Origin: Brachionus manjavacas
Taxonomy: Eukaryota > Rotifera > Eurotatoria > Ploima > Brachionidae
Reading direction: 5' to 3'
Length of the DNA: 64,000 nucleotides
Assembly (NCBI GenBank): GCA_019054805.1
Contig: JAHQIY010000017.1
Location: 1,736,001 to 1,800,000 of the forward strand
Each line of letters starts with the position of its first letter. Position 1 is the first letter of the stretch. Below the pieces are notes generated by a model. The model was not told the DNA's origin, did not search any database, and saw only the letters and a list, made by a program, of their open reading frames with translations. Made by a program: the position numbers and the translations under genes. Below, piece by piece: positions 24,895 to 38,156 of this stretch.

Positions 24895-27800
24895 CAAAAA
24901 GTAATTTAAGTGATTGTTTAATTGAAATACACAAGTGCCCTAAAGAGCTTTGGCTCCAATCGCTGGAATTGATTGAGCAAAAACGGGATGAAAGTGAGGC
25001 GAGCGATGATCCGGCACCTTTGGCCAAGCTGAACTTGGTTTGTAAAATAAGGCCACCTGCCAACCAGTTTCGATTTCAGAGTATTTTTCGCCTTATTTAA
25101 ATTAGAAATAATTAATTGACAGTTTCTGAAGGCTCTAATCAGCAAAGTTTGACTCAGGTTTTAAAACAAGCCGAGCAAAGCCAGGATATAATTGGCACAG
25201 GATTGAATACGGTTTTTACCAAGGCTTTTATCGATCTCAAAAGTCAACTGGCTGAGATATGTTTCAACCTGAAATTGACTGAAGAATCAATGAATCAAGT
25301 TAATGGCAACAAAAGCTATGATTTTCCTGGAAATAGAGTGTAAGTTTATTTTTTTTTATTGAAATAAATATGAAAATATTTTTAAATTAAAATTTAAACC
25401 TAATTAATAGGAATTAATTAAAGATGTTTTTCCTATTTTGCATTCTAATTTTAAAGAATCATAATTATCATTTGCAGATTTTTTTTAAGATTAATATTTT
25501 AATTTTTTTACAGAAAACAACATTTCAAGGTCAATCAACATGCTAGTGTCCTTGTCTAAAAAGGACTGATTAACACTTCATTTATTTAAATTCATTACAA
25601 AATATAGATAAAATATAAAATTTAATTATATTATTTTAATAAAAAGTAAAAAATTTTATCAAAGTTAAAAAATACTGCTAAATTAAAAATTTTGCACTTT
25701 ATTTATTGATTTGAAAAACAAGTGTTTGCTTTAAATTAAAATAACATTTTTTTTAGTCTAAACAATTTGGTTATAAACAAATCATTTATGCTTACATTTT
25801 TTCTTAATCATACCATCATGTATCCGCAATCCATTTTCTTGGAAAAGCGAAATGATCACCGATAAATTGATTTCTTTGCTAGTTTCAATAATATTTTTTA
25901 CCATACAAATACTGAAATATACCAAAAATTAAAAAAATAATTATAATTATCATGAATTTATTTATTTCTAATTAATATACTTACAGTAAAACAAAAAATT
26001 TAATATTTACCAAAATTTAAATAAATTTACCAATTTTTGTTAAAGTGCTTTAAGTTTATTTGTTTCATTTTTTGGTTCTTTCCATGAGCATTTTAAAATT
26101 GCCTTTATAAACTCGAAATTACAAAAATTTCCATAATTTTACTGAAATTTACGCAATTCAATATTCAAGAGAAAAATTGAAACTTTATGTATTTTTAAAA
26201 CCTGGCTCCCAACTGACCCCCAATTTCAAATTATTGACCTCCTATATTGTTGTGGAGAATTTCAGGAGTTTTCTAAAAATGCATTTAGTTCTTGCTCAGG
26301 AAGCATGGATTTTGAGATATTTCAAAAAATTCATAATAATTTAGAAAATTTGATTTTTAATATTTATATTTTTTGATTTATTAAGCGACAAAATTTAAAT
26401 CTTGATGCTAAAAAAAGTTTTTAATGAACAAGATCGAGTGCTAATGTAAAAGTGGTGTTTCAATATGAACATTATTTTATTTTTTTTGCATCAAGATTTA
26501 AATTAAAAAAAAAATTTTTTAATTTTCAAAAAGTGCAGAAATTCCAAACTGACATTTTAATATTTTTAGAAATATTTTTTATCAAATTTAAACATAAATT
26601 GTATTTATTTAGTAATTTTGTTTAGAAATTCAAATAAAAAAAAAGATTAAATACTTGTTCAAAATTTGTTCAGAAATTAATCTTTTTGGTCCAAAAATAA
26701 CTAGTAATTGAAGATTTTCTATAGATTAAAAATAATACTTCAACTTAACGATACTCATTCTTCAGCATCTTACCGCATAACTCAAGATATTAAATTACAA
26801 CATAATGAGAAAAGAATCATGCTCAAAATTATTTATATTATCTAAGATACAAATTGTAAAAGAAATACAAATATAATTTGAAAAAATTTAAAAGAACCAA
26901 ATGATTTTAAATCTGTGGAAAATAGAATGGGAAATAAAGTGAATAAAAAACTTAAAGGTAAAAAGGTTCTTAATTTTAAGTAGCATTTGGGATCAACTCT
27001 ATGAAGGTGAACGGGGCTTGAAATTACACATTTTCATATCTCATAAGAATAATCAATTAAAAAATTAAATATTAGAATATTATGATTATTATTTATTTAT
27101 TTATTTTTTGCACCGAGCTAGGGCTTCATCAGAATAAATTGAAAAAAATAAAATCAAAATCAAAAATAAAATTAAAGTTAATAATATGAGTTAAAAAAAA
27201 ATCAAAATAAATTAAATAAGCTAAAAGATTTGATTCAATTTTTTAAATACTGGTGACATAAAATACTGGACCCAAAAATTTTTTCTTGTCACACTTTTAA
27301 TTGCAGTACTTGATCTGATCACATATTAAGCTACCAGTGTTGGTCACATAACAGGTGGATAATAAGTTGGCAACACATTAGGTGAACAACAGGTTAAATA
27401 TGCGGTCAGACTCCTTTATCAATTTAACTTTAATATAAGATCTAAAAGAAGAAAAATATTATTTTGATATATTATAAAAATTGTACAATTAATTCTCTTT
27501 GATGTAATTATAAGTGCAACAATTTGTCTATTTTAGAGAACACAAAATTTTCCTATAAGACAGCATTGGTTTACTCTTTAATAAATACTAAACATAACCA
27601 AATACTGTTGAACAACTTAGAAGGAGCTACATCCATTAAATTAGATTTAGTTTTTAAAATAAAAAAAATTTTCTGATATCAATTAATATCAAAATTTATT
27701 TTAGAACTGCTGAGTTTATTTTTCTCCCTGCAAATAAACTAATATGGGCTGCCAACAACGATGGAAGTGACAATGTGACTAGCATAGCGGTCTGCTGGAA

Positions 27801-28873
27801 CCATTCAAATCAAATATATTTGTATCCCTTAGGCAAAGTTTCAAAAGGTAAGAGCAAAAAAAAATTTTTTAAAAATAAATTTTTTCTTTTTCTTTTAGAG
27901 CTTGAATCAAAATTTGAGTGTGCTCTTCCATTTTCATCTCAAATAAGCCAATTTGAGACGACCAAGTGCAGTAATCTTCTTGCCGTTTCACTCAAAGACA
28001 ATAACATAGTCGTGTTCGATTTGAATATGGGAATCGAACGGACATGTGTTCATCTCCCAGATAGTGAAATAATCCGACAAATATATTTCATGCCCAAAAG
28101 TGCTCCAAGCACATCATTTTTGATAGAAAACTCGACTTTACTCAAAGTTGAATCCGAACTTGTTTGTTTGACAAGTGTTGGAAATCTGTACAGCATTGAT
28201 TGTACTTTAAACTCTGGAAATAAACTAAGGCATTTGTTTAACCCTCAGTAAGTGTTTAATTTTTTTATTTTAATTTTTTTGATATTTTATAGTAAATAAA
28301 AAAATATTCAAGGCTAGCAAGCAAGGATGATAAATTAATCTTTATAAAGCCAATTCATAGTGATCCTAATCTGGTAAGTTTTTTTTAACTTAAATTAGAT
28401 TGCTTCTAATTATTTAAAGATAATGGCAGTTGGTGAAACCAAAAAATTGTTTTTATTTGGAATGGAAAAATCCCAACTCTTGTGTCAGCTTGACCAAAAT
28501 GAAGTGACAATAGAATTGGATAATATAGAGCTTAATTTTTCACTAAAGTGCCACAATTTATTCGTGAAGGGAACAATTTCTGAAAGTGGTAGGCTAGTTT
28601 GTCATTCAGTAAAATCCGTTGCCGATTTGAACGGATATTTAAATACGATGGCACCCATTATGGCCAATTGTCTGCCAATAAATGCTCATGTTAATGATCG
28701 TGTCAAGATTCTCTTAAAAAATAAGTAAATGATTATTTTTGTTATTATTTTAGCTTTGAATTTTTTATTTTTTTTCCTAAAGAAGTGATGAACATCAGGA
28801 CCGAAGAAATAGACTCAAAAGTGTATGGAATGAGCTCAGTGACTTTAGGAATTATTCTAAACCTAATCATTAA
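24895..28873 (+). pseudogene. WDR93 3'-half duplicate, second copy
   Basis: This repeats WDR93 from exon 6 to the stop: exon 6 begins near 24895, exon 7 is 25123-25339, the exon with GVCWNHS-type wording begins at 27705, exon 13 begins at 28420, and the stop is at 28871-28873. Exons 1-5 and a promoter are absent; PLE sequence lies directly upstream. Splice sites and reading phases are kept. One coding change versus copy 1 is seen in exon 7 (Lys to Ile, codon at 25257). It could be a dead partial copy or serve as an alternative 3' end if spliced from exon 5. Confidence 0.85.
27085..27235 (-). mobile_element. LINE 3' tail relic (second S segment)
   Basis: Duplicate of the tail at 20385-20530, with the same ACCGAGCTAGGGCTTCAT core. 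It was carried along by the segment duplication and is not an independent insertion. Confidence 0.7.
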
Positions 28874-29034
28874 TGACTAAGGAATTATTTCAATTCAAAA
28901 CTCAGAAAATATTTATTAAAAGTTAAATAAAAATTAATGGCAAAGCATTTACCACTTTTTAATTTTATTTTTTTAATTTTAATTCCAATTAATCTTCTAA
29001 TGATGCTTTCAAGGCTTTTCGTCCTTTTTTTTTA

Positions 29035-29545
29035 TAGTAGTAGTATTGGTAGTTTTGACTGTAACTGGCTAGCAAGCGAGTGTGCTGATAAGGCACACTA
29101 AGACAGCCGATGTGATTGATTGCTGCTCATCAAGCAATCATTGCCTGCTTTATAACTGTTAACATTGGAGACTTCAACTAATTTATTTGGCAGCGAGTTC
29201 CATTTGCTAGCGGTTCTGTTGAGAAAAAAAAAGTTATCTCTCTATGTTAGAGCCTCGAAATTTCTGTGTGATATTTGAAAAAGTGGCTTCTTCCTTGGAT
29301 TTTGGTGACATTAAAATTTTTGCTTTTTTCAACCAATTCTATTCCATGCATGAACTTGTATAATTGAATTAGATCACCTCTTTTTCTTCTTTCCACCAGA
29401 TTTGGAATGTTCAGACTTAAGAATTGGAGACCATACAAGCACAGCAAATTCCAAAAGAGGACGAACAAAAGTTAAATACAATGATCTAGATAATTAACAA
29501 TCAAAACGAGCGAATGCTTTCCTGATGCGACTCAAAATTTTATTT
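29035..29545 (-). mobile_element. LINE C-terminal RT relic (second S segment)
   Basis: Duplicate of the relic at 22330-22841, with the same right boundary against PLE sequence. It shares T at 29184 and C at 29517 with the first copy, where the third copy has G and A. Confidence 0.82.
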
Positions 29546-31555
29546 TATTCTAATGAAAATTATTCTCAATTATTAAATGAACATTTAAATAATAATGTTT
29601 CATACATAAAATTAAACTTTGATCCTTTAAATTCTACAATTTTAGAAATAAATTTAAAAATCGAAAAATTGTTTAAAGAGGAACTTATTTCTAAAAAACT
29701 TTTTGATCTATTAGAAATTGAAAAAGATTCAAAATTAGGCTCCTTTAGAATTCTACCAAAACTTCATAAACATAAATTTAATATTAGACCTATAATTAAT
29801 TGTAAAAACCATCCTACTTCTAAATTGGCATTTTTGTTAGATATGATTATTCAACCTTTTGTTAAAAAAACTAGTTCTTTTATCCAAGATTCTCAAAACT
29901 TAATTCAAAAACTTGACTCAATTAAATTTCCAGAAAATAGTGAGTTATATTCATGCGATTTTGAGTCTCTTTATACAAATATTGATCATAGAGATGCACA
30001 ATTTATCATATGTGATTTTATGAAAGATAAAATAGAATCTAAACACTTAAATATTCAAGCTTTTGCTACAATTCTTAACTTAGTTCTAAATAACAACGTA
30101 TTTAAAAGTTCGGACAATTTTTATAAACAAGTTGTTGGAATAGCTATGGGTTCAAAATGTGGCCCTTCAATTGCAAATTTATTTCTTTCTATTTATGAAA
30201 CAAAATGGTTAGCAATAAATTTACCACTTCATTATTCAAGATTCATAGATGATATTTTTATAATATCAGTAAATGGAATTTCTAACCTAGAATCAGCTTT
30301 TGGTAATTTGAAACTTAATATTACTAAAAGTAATCCAGTGATTTTTCTAGATTTAAATATATATTTTGATATGATCACTTGTAAACTTAATTTTAGTTTA
30401 TATATAAAACCAACAAATACTTTTTGCTTTTTACTCTTTTCATCAAATCATCCTGAATTTATATTTGATAATATTCCAAAATCTATTTTTATAAGAGTAA
30501 GAAGAATTTGTTCATCTTTAATAGATTATTTATCATTTGCTAGACTCTATACATTTGAGTTAGTTAAAAGAGGATATTCCTTTAAAATTGTTTGTTCTCA
30601 ATCACGAATGGTTAGTAATATCCCTAGGAAAGACTTAATTCCATATAAGAAAAAGAAAAAATTTGTAAATCAAAACAATATTTATCTTTGCATTGAATAT
30701 GATAGGAATATAATAAATTTAAAAAGCTTAATTAAAAATGTTTGGAATCACTCTTTTAAAGATCATCCTGTATTAAAAAATGCTCAATTATTAGTTCTTA
30801 ATAAGATGCAATTAAATTTAGGATCAATTTTAATCCATAATTTTCCTTTTCCTAAAGTGGAACATTTTTCTTTCAAGAAATGTCAAGACCTGAACTGCTT
30901 AGTCTGTAGATTTTCTAATGAAGATTTCAAAATTTATCTAAAAGAACAATTTTTCTACCGATTGAGTCTAAGTCTAGTTGTAACTCAACTGATTGTGTCT
31001 ACATTATTTTATGTATTAAATGCAAAGTCTACTATATTGGACAAACAAATTGTTTTAAAAGAAGATTTAATGAACATTTAAACGGTATACAAAAATATAC
31101 TCCATATGTAAATCACAAGTCAAATGTTTCAATTCATTTTAACTTGAATGAACACGATTTTACAGTAGATTTACGTTTTTTTATTTACAAAGTCAATGTG
31201 GATTTGGAAGAAAGACTAAAAAATGAAACGTTTTTAATACACATGTTTATTAAATTAGGAATTGAGCTTCTTAATGAAGTCATTCCCTCAATTAGCACGT
31301 TAACATTTTTAAATTACATATAGTAATTGAAATTTCATCATAAAAATTTTTTTTTTTTTTTTTTTCATTTTTTTCCTTTTATTTCGAAATTTTAAAACGT
31401 GTTTTTTTTTTTTTTACTATAAAAGCATCAAAAATTTAATATTTTTTCTCCATTGCCTGAAGAAGACTAAAAGTCGAAATAGCTATCGCAAATTTAAATA
31501 AAAACATTATAAATTAACTTGTTTTAGTTTTTATTTCAAAAAAATTATTCCGATT
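29546..31555 (+). mobile_element. Penelope-like element, GIY-YIG type, 5'-truncated (copy 2)
   Basis: Near-identical to the PLE at 22842-24853, with the same left and right boundaries, RT motifs and tail. Its frame is also broken about once, at a different place, so the two breaks arose after duplication or are read errors in homopolymers. Identical edges in both copies show they descend from one insertion and are not two independent ones. Confidence 0.92.
31453..31491 (+). ncRNA. Hammerhead-ribozyme-like motif in the PLE tail (copy 2)
   Basis: The same 39-nt motif as at 24751-24789, unchanged: stem I TTGC/GCAA, CTGAAGA and GAAA core, stem II GACT/AGTC, minimal stem III. Confidence 0.55.
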
Positions 31556-31596
31556 AAAATTTTTGAGCTAATACTTTTTTATTTTTAAACAATAAG

Positions 31597-34500
31597 CAAA
31601 AAGTAATTTAAGTGATTGTTTAATTGAAATACACAAGTGCCCTAAAGAGCTTTGGCTCCAATCGCTGGAATTGATTGAGCAAAAACGGGATGAAAGTGAG
31701 GCGAGCGATGATCCGGCACCTTTGGCCAAGCTGAACTTGGTTTGTAAAATAAGGCCACCTGCCAACCAGTTTCGATTTCAGAGTATTTTTCGCCTTATTT
31801 AAATTAGAAATAATTAATTGACAGTTTCTGAAGGCTCTAATCAGCAAAGTTTGACTCAGGTTTTAAAACAAGCCGAGCAAAGCCAGGATATAATTGGCAC
31901 AGGATTGAATACGGTTTTTACCAAGGCTTTTATCGATCTCAAAAGTCAACTGGCTGAGATATGTTTCAACCTGAAATTGACTGAAGAATCAATGAATCAA
32001 GTTAATGGCAACAAAAGCTATGATTTTCCTGGAAATAGAGTGTAAGTTTATTTTTTTTATTGAAATAAATATGAAAATATTTTTAAATTAAAATTTAAAC
32101 CTAATTAATAGGAATTAATTAAAGATGTTTTTCCTATTTTGCATTCTAATTTTAAAGAATCATAATTATCATTTGCAGATTTTTTTAAGATTAATATTTT
32201 AATTTTTTTACAGAAAACAACATTTCAAGGTCAATCAACATGCTAGTGTCCTTGTCTAAAAAGGACTGATTAACACTTCATTTATTTAAATTCATTACAA
32301 AATATAGATAAAATATAAAATTTAATTATATTATTTTAATAAAAAGTAAAAAATTTTATCAAAGTTAAAAAATACTGCTAAATTAAAAATTTTGCACTTT
32401 ATTTATTGATTTGAAAAACAAGTGTTTGCTTTAAATTAAAATAACATTTTTTTTAGTCTAAACAATTTGGTTATAAACAAATCATTTATGCTTACATTTT
32501 TTCTTAATCATACCATCATGTATCCGCAATCCATTTTCTTGGAAAAGCGAAATGATCACCGATAAATTGATTTCTTTGCTAGTTTCAATAATATTTTTTA
32601 CCATACAAATACTGAAATATACCAAAAATTAAAAAAAATAATTATAATTATCATGAATTTATTTATTTCTAATTAATATACTTACAGTAAAACAAAAAAA
32701 TTTAATATTTACCAAAATTTAAATAAATTTACCAATTTTTGTTAAAGTGCTTTAAGTTTATTTGTTTCATTTTTTGGTTCTTTCCATGAGCATTTTAAAA
32801 TTGCCTTTATAAACTCGAAATTACAAAAATTTCCATAATTTTACTGAAATTTACGCAATTCAATATTCAAGAGAAAAATTGAAACTTTATGTATTTTTAA
32901 AACCTGGCTCCCAACTGACCCCCAATTTCAAATTATTGACCTCCTATATTGTTGTGGAGAATTTCAGGAGTTTTCTAAAAATGCATTTAGTTCTTGCTCA
33001 GGAAGCATGGATTTTGAGATATTTCAAAAAAATTCATAATAATTTAGAAAATTTGATTTTTAATATTTATATTTTTTGATTTATTAAGCGACAAAATTTA
33101 AATCTTGATGCTAAAAAAAAGTTTTTAATGAACAAGATCGAGTGCTAATGTAAAAGTGGTGTTTCAATATGAACATTATTTTATTTTTTTTTTGCATCAA
33201 GATTTAAATTAAAAAAAAAATTTTTTAATTTTCAAAAAGTGCAGAAATTCCAAACTGACATTTTAATATTTTTAGAAATATTTTTTATCAAATTTAAACA
33301 TAAATTGTATTTATTTAGTAATTTTGTTTAGAAATTCAAATAAAAAAAAAGATTAAATACTTGTTCAAAATTTGTTCAGAAATTAATCTTTTTGGTCCAA
33401 AAATAACTAGTAATTGAAGATTTTCTATAGATTAAAAATAATACTTCAACTTAACGATACTCATTCTTCAGCATCTTACCGCATAACTCAAGATATTAAA
33501 TTACAACATAATGAGAAAAGAATCATGCTCAAAATTATTTATATTATCTAAGATACAAATTGTAAAAGAAATACAAATATAATTTGAAAAAATTTAAAAG
33601 AACCAAATGATTTTAAATCTGTGGAAAATAGAATGGGAAATAAAGTGAATAAAAAACTTAAAGGTAAAAAGGTTCTTAATTTTAAGTAGCATTTGGGATC
33701 AACTCTATGAAGGTGAACGGGGCTTGAAATTACACATTTTCATATCTCATAAGAATAATCAATTAAAAAATTAAATATTAGAATATTATGATTATTATTT
33801 ATTTATTTATTTTTTGCACCGAGCTAGGGCTTCATCAGAATAAATTGAAAAAAATAAAATCAAAATCAAAAATAAAATTAAAGTTAATAATATGAGTTAA
33901 AAAAAAATCAAAATAAATTAAATAAGCTAAAAGATTTGATTCAATTTTTTTAAATACTGGTGACATAAAATACTGGACCCAAAAATTTTTTTTCTTGTCA
34001 CACTTTTAATTGCAGTACTTGATCTGATCACATATTAAGCTACCAGTGTTGGTCACATAACAGGTGGATAATAAGTTGGCAACACATTAGGTGAACAACA
34101 GGTTAAATATGCGGTCAGACTCCTTTATCAATTTAACTTTAATATAAGATCTAAAAGAAGAAAAATATTATTTTGATATATTATAAAAATTGTACAATTA
34201 ATTCTCTTTGATGTAATTATAAGTGCAACAATTTGTCTATTTTAGAGAACACAAAATTTTCCTATAAGACAGCATTGGTTTACTCTTTAATAAATACTAA
34301 ACATAACCAAATACTGTTGAACAACTTAGAAGGAGCTACATCCATTAAATTAGATTTAGTTTTTAAAATAAAAAAAAATTTTCTGATATCAATTAATATC
34401 AAAATTTATTTTAGAACTGCTGAGTTTATTTTTCTCCCTGCAAATAAACTAATATGGGCTGCCAACAACGATGGAAGTGACAATGTGACTAGCATAGCGG

Positions 34501-35585
34501 TCTGCTGGAACCATTCAAATCAAATATATTTGTATCCCTTAGGCAAAGTTTCAAAAGGTAAGAGCAAAAAAAAATTTTTTAAAAATAAATTTTTTCTTTT
34601 TCTTTTAGAGCTTGAATCAAAATTTGAGTGTGCTCTTCCATTTTCATCTCAAATAAGCCAATTTGAGACGACCAAGTGCAGTAATCTTCTTGCCGTTTCA
34701 CTCAAAGACAATAACATAGTCGTGTTCGATTTGAATATGGGAATCGAACGGACATGTGTTCATCTCCCAGATAGTGAAATAATCCGACAAATATATTTCA
34801 TGCCCAAAAGTGCTCCAAGCACATCATTTTTGATAGAAAACTCGACTTTACTCAAAGTTGAATCCGAACTTGTTTGTTTGACAAGTGTTGGAAATCTGTA
34901 CAGCATTGATTGTACTTTAAACTCTGGAAATAAACTAAGGCATTTGTTTAACCCTCAGTAAGTGTTTAATTTTTTTTATTTTAATTTTTTTGATATTTTA
35001 TAGTAAATAAAAAAATATTCAAGGCTAGCAAGCAAGGATGATAAATTAATCTTTATAAAGCCAATTCATAGTGATCCTAATCTGGTAAGTTTTTTTTTAA
35101 CTTAAATTAGATTGCTTCTAATTATTTAAAGATAATGGCAGTTGGTGAAACCAAAAAATTGTTTTTATTTGGAATGGAAAAATCCCAACTCTTGTGTCAG
35201 CTTGACCAAAATGAAGTGACAATAGAATTGGATAATATAGAGCTTAATTTTTCACTAAAGTGCCACAATTTATTCGTGAAGGGAACAATTTCTGAAAGTG
35301 GTAGGCTAGTTTGTCATTCAGTAAAATCCGTTGCCGATTTGAACGGATATTTAAATACGATGGCACCCATTATGGCCAATTGTCTGCCAATAAATGCTCA
35401 TGTTAATGATCGTGTCAAGATTCTCTTAAAAAATAAGTAAATGATTATTTTTGTTATTATTTTAGCTTTGAATTTTTTATTTTTTTTCCTAAAGAAGTGA
35501 TGAACATCAGGACCGAAGAAATAGACTCAAAAGTGTATGGAATGAGCTCAGTGACTTTAGGAATTATTCTAAACCTAATCATTAA
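31597..35585 (+). pseudogene. WDR93 3'-half duplicate, third copy
   Basis: Third copy of WDR93 exon 6 onward, with the stop at 35583-35585. It again lacks exons 1-5. It carries the same exon 7 Lys-to-Ile change as the second copy, yet differs from copies 1 and 2 in the LINE relic beyond its stop. An A-run length change in the intron near 34370 leaves a longer open frame across an intron; this is incidental. Beyond 36253 the original single-copy flank resumes. Confidence 0.85.
33795..33950 (-). mobile_element. LINE 3' tail relic (third S segment)
   Basis: Duplicate of the tail at 20385-20530, carried by the segment duplication. Confidence 0.7.
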
Positions 35586-35744
35586 TGACTAAGGAATTAT
35601 TTCAATTCAAAACTCAGAAAATATTTATTAAAAGTTAAATAAAAATTAATGGCAAAGCATTTACCACTTTTTAATTTTATTTTTTTAATTTTAATTCCAA
35701 TTAATCTTCTAATGATGCTTTCAAGGCTTTTCGTCCTTTTTTTT

Positions 35745-36420
35745 ATAGTAGTAGTATTGGTAGTTTTGACTGTAACTGGCTAGCAAGCGAGTGTGCTGAT
35801 AAGGCACACTAAGACAGCCGATGTGATTGATTGCTGCTCATCAAGCAATCATTGCCTGCTTTATAACTGTTAACATTGGAGACTTCAACTAATTGATTTG
35901 GCAGCGAGTTCCATTTGCTAGCGGTTCTGTTGAGAAAAAAGTTATCTCTCTATGTTAGAGCCTCGAAATTTCTGTGTGATATTTGAAAAAGTGGCTTCTT
36001 CCTTGGATTTTGGTGACATTAAAATTTTTGCTTTTTTCAACCAATTCTATTCCATGCATGAACTTGTATAATTGAATTAGATCACCTCTTTTTCTTCTTT
36101 CCACCAGATTTGGAATGTTCAGACTTAAGAATTGGAGACCATACAAGCACAGCAAATTCCAAAAGAGGACGAACAAAAGTTAAATACAATGATCTAGATA
36201 ATTAACAATCAAAACGAGCGAATGATTTCCTGATGCGACTCAAAATTTTATTTGCTTTATTTGTAGCCTCTATCACTTGATTTTTCCATTTAAGATTTGT
36301 ATTGAAAATAACTCCAAGTTCTCTTTCGGTTTCTGACGTTGATAACTACTTACCATTAATAAAATAAGAGAATTTATGATCATAATGTTTTTATGATCTT
36401 TAAAAAAAAAAAAATAAATT
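35745..36420 (-). mobile_element. LINE C-terminal RT relic, uninterrupted copy
   Basis: Here the LINE relic runs on past 36253, where the other two copies meet a PLE. Minus-strand wording continues as SETERELGVIFNTNLKWKN and KILSRIRKSFARFDC, the normal RT C-terminal order. Frames are broken. This copy shows the state of the right edge of the segment without a PLE. Confidence 0.82.
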
Positions 36421-37439
36421 TCATAAATGTATACCGTAAACCGTGTTAAAGACTCCAATACACAAGCCCAAATCCAACATTTCTGGTGGCACAAAGTTTT
36501 ATCAGTTGTTACTATTTACTGAGCAAATTTTGGCCCTAAAGAAATTTAGCTTTGGCTTTTATTAATATTTTATTTTTGCTTTTAATACTAAATTTCAGAA
36601 GGCTAGGATATAATGAATGTCAAAAAAGCTAACTCGTATAGCAAAAAAAATAAGTTTAAAACAACAAAAAAAATTTAATAAAATAAAAAAAGAAACAAAA
36701 AATTATTGTTGCACCAGAGCTTTTGGAAAATAAAATAAAAATTGTCAGTTGTCAATTGAATACGGCCTATTTATATTTTAGAATTTAAGGCAATTATATT
36801 TTATATTTCTAGCTTGAACTGGGACATTACACAAATCAAAACGAATTGCAAAAAAAATAATTGATAATAAAATTAATTCTCTTGAAAAAGTAAAGGAGGT
36901 ACAACAACTTTATATCCAACTTTATTTGTTAATCTCAAAAATCCAAATTTAATTAGAAAGTACTTTATCCTCTTGGTAATCAACCCTTGATCTTTTGTTT
37001 AGACTCTTCTTGAATCTCTTGACTGTTGCTTCAAACTTTGACTTGATTTTTGGTGAGCCGATATTAAACTTGTTTTGGTTTCCAAAATAGTAGAAGCTCT
37101 TTTGAAAGCCATCCTTCTAAAATTGAATCGGTATTGAAGGTTCATTAAAACTCATCATAAAAGGATAAAAATAAATTTTAAAAAAAGAAAACAACATCAA
37201 ATTCATTAAAGTTCAATCATTCAGGTTTTTATCACAAGATATGGTGTTTTTAAAATATTTAATTTAAAAAATTAAATTTTTTCGACTCCAATTTCTGAAA
37301 ATAATAGAAATTATAAAATCATTTTATTATCAAAAAAAGCTCTTTTTTATCTTCATTATTCCGGCAGCGGAGCAACGGGTAATACTTTCTAATAACTAAT
37401 GTTTAAAGGTTTAATTCTGTACTACTGTAGTATTATATT
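36421..37439. other. Intergenic stretch between WDR93 copies and H3
   Basis: AT-rich, without a clear complete gene. It holds one possible small gene remnant on the minus strand, listed separately. Confidence 0.5.
36949..37155 (-). pseudogene. Possible small gene remnant or terminal exon
   Basis: On the minus strand, ATG at 37155 opens MSFNEPSIPIQF, meets one TAG, and then continues in the same frame for 55 residues (KDGFQKSFYYFGNQNKF..., rich in Lys and Arg) to a TAA at 36949. An AG just before AAGGATGG could instead be a splice acceptor, making this the last exon of an unseen gene. I do not recognise the product. Confidence 0.35.
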
Positions 37440-37573
37440 AGTAAAGAAATATTTGGAGACCAAGTCAAAATATTTACTGTACTGTAAGCTTTTGTAATTG
37501 ATCATTTAAAGGGCAGAAGATGGGAAATACAAAGTTGTCTTTAGATTTGCTCTATTTAGTAGGAAATATATTT

Positions 37574-37589
37574 GGTCTTTAAAAAGACC
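37574..37589 (-). terminator. Histone 3' stem-loop
   Basis: Downstream of the H3 stop, on the minus strand: GGTCTT, loop TTTA, AAGACC. This is the six-base-pair stem and four-base loop of replication-dependent histone mRNAs, bound by SLBP and processed with U7. The animal consensus is GGYYCU-UHUH-ARRRCC; this stem and loop fit that shape. Confidence 0.82.
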
Positions 37590-37638
37590 GGGGGTTTAAA
37601 TATTTATAAATGTACAACATTAGTTGGCCAAATAGAAT

Positions 37639-38088
<450 letters not shown>

Positions 38089-38142
38089 TTAGTGAAAATG
38101 TTGAAACAAGTTGTTTTGTGGTTTGGTCCACAAATCTAGCTC

Positions 38143-38156
38143 TATTTATACTCTTT
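38143..38156 (-). promoter_or_regulatory. TATA box of H3 copy A
   Basis: On the minus strand GAGTATAAATAGAG lies about 95 bp before the ATG, and the same element precedes the other H3 copy. It is a good match to a metazoan TATA box. Confidence 0.75.

Larger units (their letters stand above)
18138..36253 (+). repeat. Tandem triplication of the WDR93 3' half with a PLE at each internal junction
   Basis: A segment S (WDR93 exons 6-14, a LINE 3'-tail relic and a LINE C-terminal relic) occurs at 18138-22841, 24854-29545 and 31556-36253. A PLE (P) fills 22842-24853 and 29546-31555. The repeat periods are 6716 and 6702 nt. The three S copies are almost identical over introns as well as exons, so the duplication is recent. 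The outer left edge and the outer right edge carry no PLE. Both edges of S carry AAAATTTT (18138 and 36242), a possible microhomology. The right edge lies inside a LINE relic, which continues uninterrupted only in the third copy. Confidence 0.93.

Noticed and set aside
18138-36253. Explaining the triplication as recombination between two older PLE insertions
   Set aside because: That product keeps PLEs at both outer edges. Neither outer edge has one, and the LINE at the right edge is uninterrupted in the third copy.
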